Below, one piece after another: positions 53,486 to 62,038 of a DNA stretch of 64,000 nucleotides. The notes beneath the pieces are model-generated. The model made no database searches. It saw only the letters and a program-made list of their open reading frames with translations, and had not been told where the DNA came from. The translations under genes were made by a program, and so were the position numbers. The stretch's first letter is position 1, and every line of letters begins with the position of its first letter. Origin of the DNA: Sediminibacillus terrae (lineage in GTDB: Bacteria; Bacillota; Bacilli; Bacillales; Amphibacillaceae); the NCBI RefSeq assembly GCF_009602435.1, contig NZ_VZDQ01000029.1, positions 65,999 through 129,998 on the forward strand, in the 5' to 3' direction.

Positions 53486-54814
53486 ATGGCCTTGCCTGAT
53501 TACCAGCAAGAAGACAACAAGGATACAAGGGGAAGCAAGAAAAAGAAACATAGTCCGGCACTGGCGGTTTGTCTATCAATATTGTTTGCGGGTCTTGGAC
53601 AGTTGTACAACCGCCGCTATGTAAAGGGGATTTGTTTCCTTATCATTGAAGCTGCATTTCTGGCGACAATGTTGCAATCAATCAATTATGGACTTTGGGG
53701 ACTCCGGACACTCGGTACGATTCCGGGAACAGACCATTCCATCCGGCTGTTGGTGTTTGGCGTGCTTTCCTTAATTGGCGTGTTTTTTGCTCTTGCTTTG
53801 TACATTGCCAATGTCCTTGACGCCAGAAACCAGGCACGGAAGATACAGAATGGGTGGAAGCCTTCATCGTTCCGGGATGCCATCAGCTCGTTTTATGAGT
53901 ATGCGTTCCCTTATTTGATGACTTTTCCCGGTCTGCTGCTCATGGTTTTTGTGGTTATTTTTCCTTTGTTATTCTCTGTGCTTTTGGCCTTTACCAACTA
54001 TAATCTATATAATTCGCCGCCACGTAATTTGGTAGACTGGGTAGGTTTTGACAACTTTGTCAACCTGGTAACAGTTCCGCTGTGGCAGGATACATTTTTG
54101 AGTGTGTTTTCCTGGACCATTGTCTGGACGGTCGTCGCGACTACACTGCAAATCGCTTTGGGATTGTTTCTCGCCTTGATCGTGAATGATCCCCGCATTA
54201 AATTTAAAAAACTGATCCGCACGGTCTTGATTTTACCTTGGGCTGTCCCAGCCTTCGTGACAATCTTGATTTTCTCCGCCATGTTCAATGATGACTTCGG
54301 AGCCATCAACAGAGACATTATCATTCCGCTGCTTGGAGGCGGTGGTTTGCCATGGCTTAGTGACCCATTTTATGCCCGGATTGCCATTATCCTGATTCAA
54401 ACATGGCTGGGATTTCCGTTTATTTTCGCTTTGTTTACCGGGGTACTGCAAAGTATCTCGAAGGACTGGTATGAAGCGGCGGATGTGGATGGTGGCTCCA
54501 GGCTGCAAAAGTTCCGTCATATCACATTGCCGCATGTCATGTTTGCTACTGCGCCTTTGCTGATCATGCAGTATGCGCAAAACTTCAATAATTTCAATAT
54601 CATTTATTTATTCAATGAAGGTGGACCACCTGTGAGAGGGCAAAATGCCGGCGGGACCGACATCCTGATTTCCTGGGTTTATAAATTGACCTTCGATACC
54701 AATAATTACAGCATGGCTGCAGTTATTTCCATCATCATGGGAGTGATCGTCTCCTGTTTCGCTTTTTATCAATTCAGAAAAACTCGATCATTCAAAGAAG
54801 AGGGTGAAATTTGA
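53486..54814 (+). CDS. Maltodextrin ABC transporter permease (MalF type)
   Basis: A 442-residue membrane permease with eight or so transmembrane segments. The N-terminal part (FAGLGQLYNRRYVKGICFLI) is the extra region usual in Firmicutes MdxF/CycC-like proteins. The ABC-contact EAA motif is EAADVDGGSRLQKFRHITLP. ATG 53486 has AAAAAAGGGG 8 nt upstream; GTG 53477 is less likely. The stop overlaps the next ATG by one base (TGATG). Confidence 0.95.
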   Translation: MALPDYQQEDNKDTRGSKKKKHSPALAVCLSILFAGLGQLYNRRYVKGICFLIIEAAFLATMLQSINYGLWGLRTLGTIPGTDHSIRLLVFGVLSLIGVFFALALYIANVLDARNQARKIQNGWKPSSFRDAISSFYEYAFPYLMTFPGLLLMVFVVIFPLLFSVLLAFTNYNLYNSPPRNLVDWVGFDNFVNLVTVPLWQDTFLSVFSWTIVWTVVATTLQIALGLFLALIVNDPRIKFKKLIRTVLILPWAVPAFVTILIFSAMFNDDFGAINRDIIIPLLGGGGLPWLSDPFYARIAIILIQTWLGFPFIFALFTGVLQSISKDWYEAADVDGGSRLQKFRHITLPHVMFATAPLLIMQYAQNFNNFNIIYLFNEGGPPVRGQNAGGTDILISWVYKLTFDTNNYSMAAVISIIMGVIVSCFAFYQFRKTRSFKEEGEI

Positions 54815-55653
54815 TGAACCAGAAGAAAAAATCAAGAATCGAAGTCGCTGCCATGTATTTGGTACTGACGGCTGTCGCCGTGGCGATATTTTATCCACTG
54901 GTTTGGACAATCGGCATTTCTTTCAACCAGGGTAACAGCCTTTACTCATCCTCCATCATTCCGGAAAATTTCTCTTTGGATCATTATAAATGGTTGTTCA
55001 GTTCGGAGAGTGACTACCTGCTCTGGTACAAGAATTCTCTGATTGTGTCTGGTGTAACAGCTGTCGGCAGCGTTATTTTCACTTCGCTAGTAGCCTATGC
55101 ATTTTCACGCTATCAATTTGTCGGCAGAAAAAACGGTTTGTACATCTTTTTGCTGCTGCAAATGTTTCCGGTCATGATGGCGATGGTCGCTCTGTATATT
55201 TTCCTTAACATGATCGGCCTGTTGGACACGCTGACAGGGTTGATATTGATCTACTTAGGAGGACAAATTCCGTTCAATGCCTGGCTGGTGAAGGGTTACT
55301 TTGATACGATTCCACGTGAACTGGATCAAGCCGCACGGATTGACGGCGCTGGGCACTTGCGGGTGTTTTGGAGCATTATGCTGCCGCTGGCCAAGCCGAT
55401 ACTGGCTGTCGTCGCCTTATTCAATTTCATGATGCCGCTGTTCGATTTTCTCTTGCCTTCGATTGTCTTGTCCAGTGCTGACAATTACACGCTGGCGGTG
55501 GGACTCTACAACTTTATCAATGACCAGTTCGCCAACAATTTTACCAGATTCGCAGCAGGGTCGATTCTGGTGGCAGTGCCGATTGCCGCTGTTTATCTAT
55601 ACTTGCAACGCTATTTGATTTCCGGATTGACAGCAGGCGGCACAAAAGGCTGA
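54814..55653 (+). CDS. Maltodextrin ABC transporter permease (MalG type)
   Basis: A 279-residue membrane permease with six transmembrane segments. EAA-type loop: ELDQAARIDGAGHLRVFWSIMLPLAKP. It ends YLYLQRYLISGLTAGGTKG, typical of MalG/MdxG. ATG 54814 overlaps the MalF-type stop. No ATPase follows; the shared MsmX-type ATPase of Firmicutes is expected elsewhere in the genome. Confidence 0.95.
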   Translation: MNQKKKSRIEVAAMYLVLTAVAVAIFYPLVWTIGISFNQGNSLYSSSIIPENFSLDHYKWLFSSESDYLLWYKNSLIVSGVTAVGSVIFTSLVAYAFSRYQFVGRKNGLYIFLLLQMFPVMMAMVALYIFLNMIGLLDTLTGLILIYLGGQIPFNAWLVKGYFDTIPRELDQAARIDGAGHLRVFWSIMLPLAKPILAVVALFNFMMPLFDFLLPSIVLSSADNYTLAVGLYNFINDQFANNFTRFAAGSILVAVPIAAVYLYLQRYLISGLTAGGTKG

Positions 55654-55684
55654 GAATGTTGCGCCTTTTACTTTGAATCTCATA

Positions 55685-55698
55685 TGAAAACGTTACAA
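55685..55698 (+). promoter_or_regulatory. cre site upstream of the alpha-glucosidase
   Basis: TGAAAACGTTACAA fits the CcpA consensus TGWAARCGYTWNCW at every position. It lies between the malG-type and GH31 genes, so CcpA may block read-through or a local promoter. It could also bind the LacI-family regulator. Confidence 0.75.
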
Positions 55699-55738
55699 TA
55701 AAATAGATACTTACAGCTTGATGAACAGGAGGTACGAC

Positions 55739-58093
55739 ATGTTAGAAGATACTAGTTTTGCGATTCATCCAGGTGCGGAGCAGCAGAGGAATGCGGCTGT
55801 CTATCACGACATCGGCAATGTGAAATATCAGGAGAAAGGGAACGATTCGTTTCATTTCATCTGTGAAAACGGACAGGTCGCTATCCGCTTTTATACGGAA
55901 GCCATTGTCCGCATCACCATGAATCCAAAGGGCGAACCGAGTGGGGGTCAATCACGCTCCGTAGTTGCAGAAGCAAAGAAAGTCGACGTCGAGGAGGATG
56001 GCACTGCGGAGGTTTATGAATTGAAAACAACTGAGCTTCATTTGTCGATTTCCAAGACTCCTTTTCGAATCCACATCTATGACCGGCAAGGAAGGGAATT
56101 GGTAACGGAAGCGGAACATGGGATGGCTTGGCAGGAAAACGGCGAGGTAGCCGTCTTTAAACAGATGCATGAGAATGATCACTTTTACGGATTTGGAGAG
56201 AAGGCCGGTTTTCTCGATAAACGCGGTGAAATGTATGAGATGTGGAATACGGACGTGTATGCCCCGCATAATCCGGAAACAGACCCGCTCTACGAGTCGA
56301 TACCGTATTTCATGACGCTGAGAGACGGAAAAGCGCACGGCATCTTTTTTGATAATACGTTCCGTTCCTGGTTTGATATGCGTTCTTTCGCAGAGCGTTA
56401 TGCTTACCGAGCAGAAGGAGGACAGCTTGATTATTATGTAATGGCAGGTCCTGAACCAAAGCACGTATTGGAGCAATACACATACCTGACAGGGAGAATG
56501 CCGCTGCCTCCGAAATGGGCGATCGGTTACCATCAGTCACGTTACAGCTATCAGACGGAAGAAGAAGTGCGGGAAGTTGCTCAACATTTTATCGACCGGG
56601 ATATCCCGCTCGATGTGCTGCATCTCGATATTCATTATATGAACGGGTACCGTGTTTTCACTTTTGATGAAGAACGGTTTCCAAATCCGGAAAAACTTGT
56701 TCGCGATTTGCGCGAAATGGGGATAAGGGTCGTGCCGATTGTGGATCCCGGTGTCAAAAAAGACCCGGAATACCCGACTTATCAGGAAGGGGTCACCGGT
56801 GATTTGTTTTGCAAGTATCTCGAAGGAGATATTTATTTCGGTGATGTCTGGCCGGGGACAAGTGCATTTCCCGACTTCACCGAAGAAAAAGCCCGGAAAT
56901 GGTGGGGGGAAAAGCATCGTTTTTACACGGAAATCGGTGTCGAGGGTATCTGGAATGATATGAATGAACCGGCTGTTTTCAATGAAACGAAAACGATGGA
57001 TGTACAGGTCATGCACTGGAACGATGGAAGTCCTGCCACCCATCGCGAGCTTCACAACCTGTATGGGATGTTGATGGGAAAAGCGACTTATGAAGGATTG
57101 AAAGATCAGCTCGACGGTAAGCGTCCATTCCTGCTGACCAGAGCCGGATTTGCCGGGATTCAGCGTTATGCTGCAGTCTGGACGGGAGATAACCGCAGCT
57201 TCTGGGAGCACCTGCAAATGTCCCTGCCGATGGTGATGAACCTTGGACTGTCCGGAATTTCTTTCACGGGACCGGATGTCGGTGGATTTGCACACCATTC
57301 GAACGGAGAACTATTGACACGTTGGACACAGGTGGGGGCGTTTACGCCTTTTTTCCGTAACCATTCGGCCATCGGTTTTTTGTATCAGGAGCCATGGCGT
57401 TTTGGAGAAAAGTATGAAGCAGTGATCAAGGAATATATCGAGATGCGGTACCGCTGGATGCCGCAGCTGTATTCGCTGTTCGCCATCGCAAGCAGTCGGG
57501 GATTGCCGGTGATGCGGCCATTGTTCATGGAATTCCCCGAGGATGAGAAAACGTACAATCTGAATGATCAATTCATGATCGGCGATAATGTGATCATTGC
57601 CCCGATTCTCGCTCCGTCAGTCGTGGACCGTGCCGTTTACCTTCCGGAAGGGGAATGGGTCGAGGCATCCAGCGGCGTGGCGTATCAAGGGGAAAACACC
57701 TATTTGATCCATGCTGAACTGGAAGACCTGCCGTTGTTTATTAAAAAAGGGACGGCGGTGATGCAGACAGATTGGACGTCCAACAAAGACAAGTCATGGA
57801 AAAGGGTGCGGATGGATATTTATGCCGGTGATCAGGGAGAGGATTACCGTTTTACGTTCTATGATGATGACGGGGAAACTTTTGCTTATCAGCATGGAAG
57901 CTATTTGGAACTGGAAGTGGAGGTTGTGTCGACCGAAGAAGCTGTCAAGGTGGATATCGTTGATCGTCGAGGCGATTATGTACCGGCATATCAGCAAATC
58001 GATATCCATGTAATTGGTCGGAAGGACGGCCAGGATGTTATACTGAATGGAGAAAAAGAAAACGGAGACAGTTACCTGTCGTTGACAGAATGA
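55739..58093 (+). CDS. GH31 alpha-glucosidase
   Basis: A 784-residue cytoplasmic glycoside hydrolase family 31 enzyme. The nucleophile is Asp407 in GIWNDMNEPAVF; other marks are PKWAIGYHQSRYSY, TRAGFAGIQRYAAVWTGDN and GPDVGGF, with FFRNHS. It probably cuts maltose and maltodextrins from the non-reducing end. ATG 55739 has AGGAGG 6 nt upstream and is preferred to the upstream TTG 55718. It lies 85 bp after the MalG-type gene behind a cre site, within the same transcription direction. Confidence 0.95.
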   Translation: MLEDTSFAIHPGAEQQRNAAVYHDIGNVKYQEKGNDSFHFICENGQVAIRFYTEAIVRITMNPKGEPSGGQSRSVVAEAKKVDVEEDGTAEVYELKTTELHLSISKTPFRIHIYDRQGRELVTEAEHGMAWQENGEVAVFKQMHENDHFYGFGEKAGFLDKRGEMYEMWNTDVYAPHNPETDPLYESIPYFMTLRDGKAHGIFFDNTFRSWFDMRSFAERYAYRAEGGQLDYYVMAGPEPKHVLEQYTYLTGRMPLPPKWAIGYHQSRYSYQTEEEVREVAQHFIDRDIPLDVLHLDIHYMNGYRVFTFDEERFPNPEKLVRDLREMGIRVVPIVDPGVKKDPEYPTYQEGVTGDLFCKYLEGDIYFGDVWPGTSAFPDFTEEKARKWWGEKHRFYTEIGVEGIWNDMNEPAVFNETKTMDVQVMHWNDGSPATHRELHNLYGMLMGKATYEGLKDQLDGKRPFLLTRAGFAGIQRYAAVWTGDNRSFWEHLQMSLPMVMNLGLSGISFTGPDVGGFAHHSNGELLTRWTQVGAFTPFFRNHSAIGFLYQEPWRFGEKYEAVIKEYIEMRYRWMPQLYSLFAIASSRGLPVMRPLFMEFPEDEKTYNLNDQFMIGDNVIIAPILAPSVVDRAVYLPEGEWVEASSGVAYQGENTYLIHAELEDLPLFIKKGTAVMQTDWTSNKDKSWKRVRMDIYAGDQGEDYRFTFYDDDGETFAYQHGSYLELEVEVVSTEEAVKVDIVDRRGDYVPAYQQIDIHVIGRKDGQDVILNGEKENGDSYLSLTE

Positions 58094-58128
58094 ACGAATA
58101 ACAAAAAAGTAGAGGGTGGACTTGGCTG

Positions 58129-59148
58129 ATGGTGACAATAAAGGATGTAGCAAAGGAAACAGGTGTATCCCCCTCTACTGTGTCACGCGTGATTGCGGAC
58201 AATCCGCGGATCAGTCCGGATACAAAGCAAAAAGTGCGCGAAGCAATGGAACGGCTCGGCTACCATACCAATATCCATGCACGTAACCTGGTGGCTAAGT
58301 CGACTAAAGCAATCGGTGCCATCATGCCGTCGTCTGCTAATAAAGCGTTACAGAATCCGTTTTTTCCCGAGGTTCTTCGGGGAATCGGTTCTGTCATTCA
58401 TGAACGACAGTATTCGTTGACCCTTTCCAGTGGCGAGACAGAACAAGAAATTCTGGAAGAAGTACAGCGGATGGTGTATGGCAGTTATGTCGATGGACTG
58501 ATTTTGTTGTATTCCCGTGTGGAAGATCCGGTCGTGGCCTTTCTCGAGGAGCGGGATTTTCCGTATGTCATGATCGGCAAGCCCTTTGCCAGGCTGGAAG
58601 AAATCACCCATGTCGACAATGACAATTTTATGGCTGGAAAGCAAATCACCAATCATCTTATTGCAAGAGGCCATGAGAAAATCGCCTTCATCGGGGGTTC
58701 CAAGGACCTTTTCGTTACAAGGGACCGGGAGTCCGGCTACCTGGCGGCGTTGACAGATGCAGACTTGCCGCATGACGAAGACTATGTCATCCATACGGAA
58801 TTTTTAAAATCAGGCGGAAAGGAAGCGGTCGAACAGTTGCTTTCTCTTCCTATACGTCCAACCGGGATTGTCGTGACAGATGACTTAATGAGCCTTGGGG
58901 TACTGAGTACTCTCGAGGAATCCGGCGTCCAGGTTCCTCATGATATCTCGCTGGTCAGTTTCAATAATGCTTATTTGTCTGAGATAACAAAGCCGGCGTT
59001 GACAACCGTCGATATCAATATTCATGAGTTAGGCGCCCAATCAGCCAGGGCGCTAATTGAAAGGACGATCGACAACAAAATCCCTCCGAAGCGGATCATT
59101 GTGCCATATACCATTATTTACCGTGGTTCGGTGAAGGAGCAAAAATGA
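58129..59148 (+). CDS. LacI family transcriptional regulator (MalR-like)
   Basis: A 339-residue repressor. The N-terminal helix-turn-helix is TIKDVAKETGVSPSTVSRVI and the hinge helix contains HARNLVAKSTKAIG. The periplasmic-binding-type ligand domain follows (ARGHEKIAFIGGSKDLFVTRDRESGY). It closes the maltodextrin gene group, so operators at 52052 and 52103 are its probable targets, with maltose or a maltodextrin as inducer. ATG 58129 has GAGGGTGG 9 nt upstream. Element R6 follows the stop by 21 bp. Confidence 0.94.
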   Translation: MVTIKDVAKETGVSPSTVSRVIADNPRISPDTKQKVREAMERLGYHTNIHARNLVAKSTKAIGAIMPSSANKALQNPFFPEVLRGIGSVIHERQYSLTLSSGETEQEILEEVQRMVYGSYVDGLILLYSRVEDPVVAFLEERDFPYVMIGKPFARLEEITHVDNDNFMAGKQITNHLIARGHEKIAFIGGSKDLFVTRDRESGYLAALTDADLPHDEDYVIHTEFLKSGGKEAVEQLLSLPIRPTGIVVTDDLMSLGVLSTLEESGVQVPHDISLVSFNNAYLSEITKPALTTVDINIHELGAQSARALIERTIDNKIPPKRIIVPYTIIYRGSVKEQK

Positions 59149-59169
59149 GTAAAGGAATTTTCGGTGGCC

Positions 59170-59254
59170 GGGACAAAAGTATTGCTATCAAAACAAAAAC
59201 CGAGCGAATGAGGGAATCGTTCGGTTCTTGTTTTGGGCACGATGCTTTTGTCCC
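59170..59254. repeat. Dispersed inverted-repeat element, minimal copy (R6)
   Basis: An 85-bp near-complete palindrome: GGGACAAAAGTATTGC at the left, ACGATGCTTTTGTCCC at the right, with CAAAACAAAAACCGAGCGAAT pairing with ATCGTTCGGTTCTTGTTTTG. It lacks the inner block of the longer copies. As RNA it would fold into a hairpin of roughly 39 bp with few mismatches and can act as terminator of the LacI gene. Confidence 0.87.
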
Positions 59255-59387
59255 GGACTCTTTTTTATTTGAAAAGTGACTTTGGGGTATAGTCCTTCTG
59301 GGAATTCAAAGATGGCGCATTTAATTTTTGGATTGGAAGACAATAGGGAGTGGATCAAGTCCAACTATACTTATTGGAGGTATTACG

Positions 59388-59972
59388 ATGAATGCACCAG
59401 CTCACGAGCTTCTAGAAACACAGGAAGCACTTAGAACCAAAGCAGCAGAAATTGAACAGCATGGCTTTTTTGCCAACCAATGTAATGACCAGCAGCTAAA
59501 GGGCATGCTGACAAGACACCAGCAGCAAATGATAACGGCCTATCAGCAAGGGGTCAATTTAATGCAAGGCAAGAATGTACAACTTGCCCACCAATACCCG
59601 AATTTCCAGGCAGTCAACACTATGCCGGGGATGCAGCAGAACAATTCTTCGGCACCGTCGGTGAATACTCAGTCGCTTTCGGATCAGACAATGGCGACGT
59701 TGGCATTGAATGCTCATAAAGCAGGTGCCATGATGGGAATGCAGTGGGCAAATGAATGTGTGGACCCGCAGCTTCGCAGTTATCACGTGAACGGCGCTAA
59801 TTTGTGCCAGGAAATGGCGTATGAAATGTGGAGCTGGATGAACCAAAAAGGTTACTACCAGCCAGCACAATTCAACTCCCAGCAAACTTCGACCATGGCC
59901 GCTTCTTTTCAGCCGATGCCCAACCAAATGGGCGGTCAGACCAACCAGTTCCAATCCGGACAAATGCAATGA
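59388..59972 (+). CDS. CotF-like spore coat protein
   Basis: A 194-residue protein with a CotF-type ferritin-like helical core: MNAPAHELLETQEALRTKAAEIEQHGFF then MLTRHQQQMITAYQQG, and a second half with LRSYHVNGANLCQEMAYEMWSWMNQKGYYQP. The tail is Gln/Met-rich. Proteins of this type belong to the spore coat, which supports an endospore-forming host. ATG 59388 has GGAGG 7 nt upstream. Monocistronic. Confidence 0.87.
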   Translation: MNAPAHELLETQEALRTKAAEIEQHGFFANQCNDQQLKGMLTRHQQQMITAYQQGVNLMQGKNVQLAHQYPNFQAVNTMPGMQQNNSSAPSVNTQSLSDQTMATLALNAHKAGAMMGMQWANECVDPQLRSYHVNGANLCQEMAYEMWSWMNQKGYYQPAQFNSQQTSTMAASFQPMPNQMGGQTNQFQSGQMQ

Positions 59973-59977
59973 CCGAA

Positions 59978-60018
59978 AAACAGTACCGCTACCTACAAAG
60001 GTCCGGTACTGTTTATTT
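59978..60018 (+). terminator. Intrinsic terminator
   Basis: AAACAGTACCG / CGGTACTGTTT, a perfect 11-bp stem with a 15-nt loop and a T-rich end. Confidence 0.87.
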
Positions 60019-60318
60019 TTAGGAGATAAGCAAGAGATGTGCAGCTCCAGCGGCCCCCTCGAAGATTTAAGCAAAGCCTCTGTGTGTGACAATAGACCGC
60101 CGCTTCGAGGCCTTGGTTGAGCTTGTCGATGGGTGTTGATGAAGGTGTTGTCACAGGATGTGGAAAATTAGCCTGTACTCATTTAAACAGGCCTTTGCGC
60201 TTTTCTTTCTAGAAAACCCTTGTTAAGGTGTCAGCAAAAAGGCAACACGGAAATGCAGCTTCGTTTTTTCTTCTGCCATCGCTTGCGCTCCGTTCGTTTC
60301 GTAATACCCTTACCCAGC
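60019..60318. other. Intergenic stretch, nothing recognised
   Basis: Three hundred bases between convergent genes. No frame with a ribosome site and no clear terminator for the hydrolase gene. Confidence 0.45.
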
Positions 60319-61134
60319 TTATGCATCTAGATGCTCTAAAAAGGCAGCTGCCGCAAGTGTTGGTTGGTCAATCGTGGAGTAATGGCTTGCGTTCGGAATG
60401 ATCTTAAACACGGACCCGGGAATCGTTTGATGAAGGATCATCCCCCAGTACGGAACCAGGAATCGATCATGCTGCCCCCAGAGCAGGGTGACAGGTTTGC
60501 TGATGTTTGGTAAGTAGGGGACAAGGTCTTCTGTTTGATGGTGATTAAGGGCCAAGGATGCTTGACGGAGCTCCTCCGGTCCAGATGGCGTATTAAATGG
60601 AGAGGTGAATTTTTGAAGCAAACCAGGCGTCAGCATGGAAGGGAAGTACACTCCTTCTCTAAGCATCCGTTCAATGAATAACGGAGACGGCATGAATTCT
60701 TCTGCAGTTGGATACCTGATTGATTCAACGATAGGCAACGGCCAGTTGGCATACGTAACGCCATCAATGACAATCATGCTTTTCATCCGTTCGGGATGAT
60801 GGACTGCAATGATTTGAACAACTCCCCCGCCCAAATCGTGACCGATAAAGTGAGCTTTTTCAATTTGAAGCTGATCCATTGCGGTAAGAATATATTGGCT
60901 TTGTTTTGGCAAGGTCAAGTCTTCGCAAGGTCCCCGATCTGATTTTCCGTATCCGATCATGTCCACAGCCAATACGGTATAGTTTTGCTTGAGGTAAGGT
61001 ATCACATAGTCCCATAAGTGGGAATTAGTCGGAATTCCGTGGTTTAAAACAACAACATCCTTACCGTCTCCTTGATTGAAAAGACGGACATTCATATTAT
61101 ATTTCCCTACATTTATTTTCCGTTCGTCAACCAC
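60319..61134 (-). CDS. Alpha/beta hydrolase with aspartate nucleophile
   Basis: A 271-residue alpha/beta hydrolase. The nucleophile elbow is GHDLGG (Asp100), not the GxSxG of esterases. The oxyanion HG is in LNHGIPTNSHLW (31-42), the acid is in LLWGQHDRF and the His in NASHYS. An aspartate nucleophile points to epoxide hydrolase or haloalkane/haloacid dehalogenase chemistry. GTG 61134 has AAAGGGG 8 nt upstream. Monocistronic. The substrate is unknown. Confidence 0.9.
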   Translation of the reverse strand: MVDERKINVGKYNMNVRLFNQGDGKDVVVLNHGIPTNSHLWDYVIPYLKQNYTVLAVDMIGYGKSDRGPCEDLTLPKQSQYILTAMDQLQIEKAHFIGHDLGGGVVQIIAVHHPERMKSMIVIDGVTYANWPLPIVESIRYPTAEEFMPSPLFIERMLREGVYFPSMLTPGLLQKFTSPFNTPSGPEELRQASLALNHHQTEDLVPYLPNISKPVTLLWGQHDRFLVPYWGMILHQTIPGSVFKIIPNASHYSTIDQPTLAAAAFLEHLDA

Positions 61135-61297
61135 TTTATCTGCCCCTTTCGATATCCCTTGTTAATTTATGCAATCCAACGAATCGGTTGCCTGTCTGAG
61201 CAGCAATCTGCAATGAAATCGTTTAGATTATGCTGAAAAAGGATATAGATTACTAGCACAATTATTCATTACGGCTAATTAAACGGAGGGGATTCAC

Positions 61298-61741
61298 ATG
61301 AAAAAATCAACAATGGGAATGATTGCCGGATCTACAGCTTTGGTCTCAGCAGGTACGGTTATGGCTGTGAAGAAATATCAGGAAAAATCGGGAAATGGAA
61401 GCGTAAACGCCAATGAGATGATGGAAAAGGTCAAAACAGGGGCGGGCAAAACCATGCAAAAGGCCAAAACGGCCATCGATAAGCAAATGGATATGATGAA
61501 TAAAGAAAAACAAATGATCGATCAAGCGGACGCAAAATTACAAGATGGCAAAGGTTCTTCCAACCTTGATCCAACCATCCAAAAAAAAGATGAAATCGAA
61601 AGCCCCGATGCCCCCGAGGATGAGGCAGAAAAAGGTTTGACAGGGCTGGATCACGAGTATCGTTCAGAATGGGTTGCCAACGGCTTCCCGCAAACCCATC
61701 GGGAAATGGAAAAGCTGGAAGAGGAAGATGATAGTAAATAA
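61298..61741 (+). CDS. YtxH-like membrane-associated protein
   Basis: A 147-residue protein with a short hydrophobic N-terminus (GMIAGSTALVSAGTVMAV) and then a Lys/Gln/Met-rich helical part (EKVKTGAGKTMQKAKTAIDKQMDMM), as in YtxH-type proteins. The C-terminal 50 residues are acidic. ATG 61298 has GGAGGGG upstream. Function unknown; such proteins are often stress-related. Confidence 0.72.
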   Translation: MKKSTMGMIAGSTALVSAGTVMAVKKYQEKSGNGSVNANEMMEKVKTGAGKTMQKAKTAIDKQMDMMNKEKQMIDQADAKLQDGKGSSNLDPTIQKKDEIESPDAPEDEAEKGLTGLDHEYRSEWVANGFPQTHREMEKLEEEDDSK

Positions 61742-61748
61742 AGAAAGC

Positions 61749-61780
61749 AAACCGGACCTTCGAACGGGTCCGGTTTTTTG
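61749..61780 (+). terminator. Intrinsic terminator
   Basis: AAACCGGACC / GGTCCGGTTT, a perfect 10-bp stem with an 8-nt loop and T6. Confidence 0.92.
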
Positions 61781-62038
61781 CCGGCCAAATAATGGATAGG
61801 TAGTATGTCTTACGGAGTCTATGAAGTGAAACGAAGGGACGGCGTAAATTTTCGATCATACTAACGGGCAGTATCCGGATAGCCCGCGGCTTTTCTGTCA
61901 ATCTCGAACCACCTGATGTGTTTGGTCACTCGCATTTAAAGTTTTTGTAAAGTATCGACGATTGCATAGCAATCCCCTCCAGGTTCTTTTAAAATTTGCT
62001 ACAGATAGACAAGAAAAATTAAAAGGTGGTAGGGGGAA

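Noticed and set aside
61900-62038. Cyclic di-GMP riboswitch upstream of the chemoreceptor
   Set aside because: The conserved loop sequences of GEMM riboswitches are absent.
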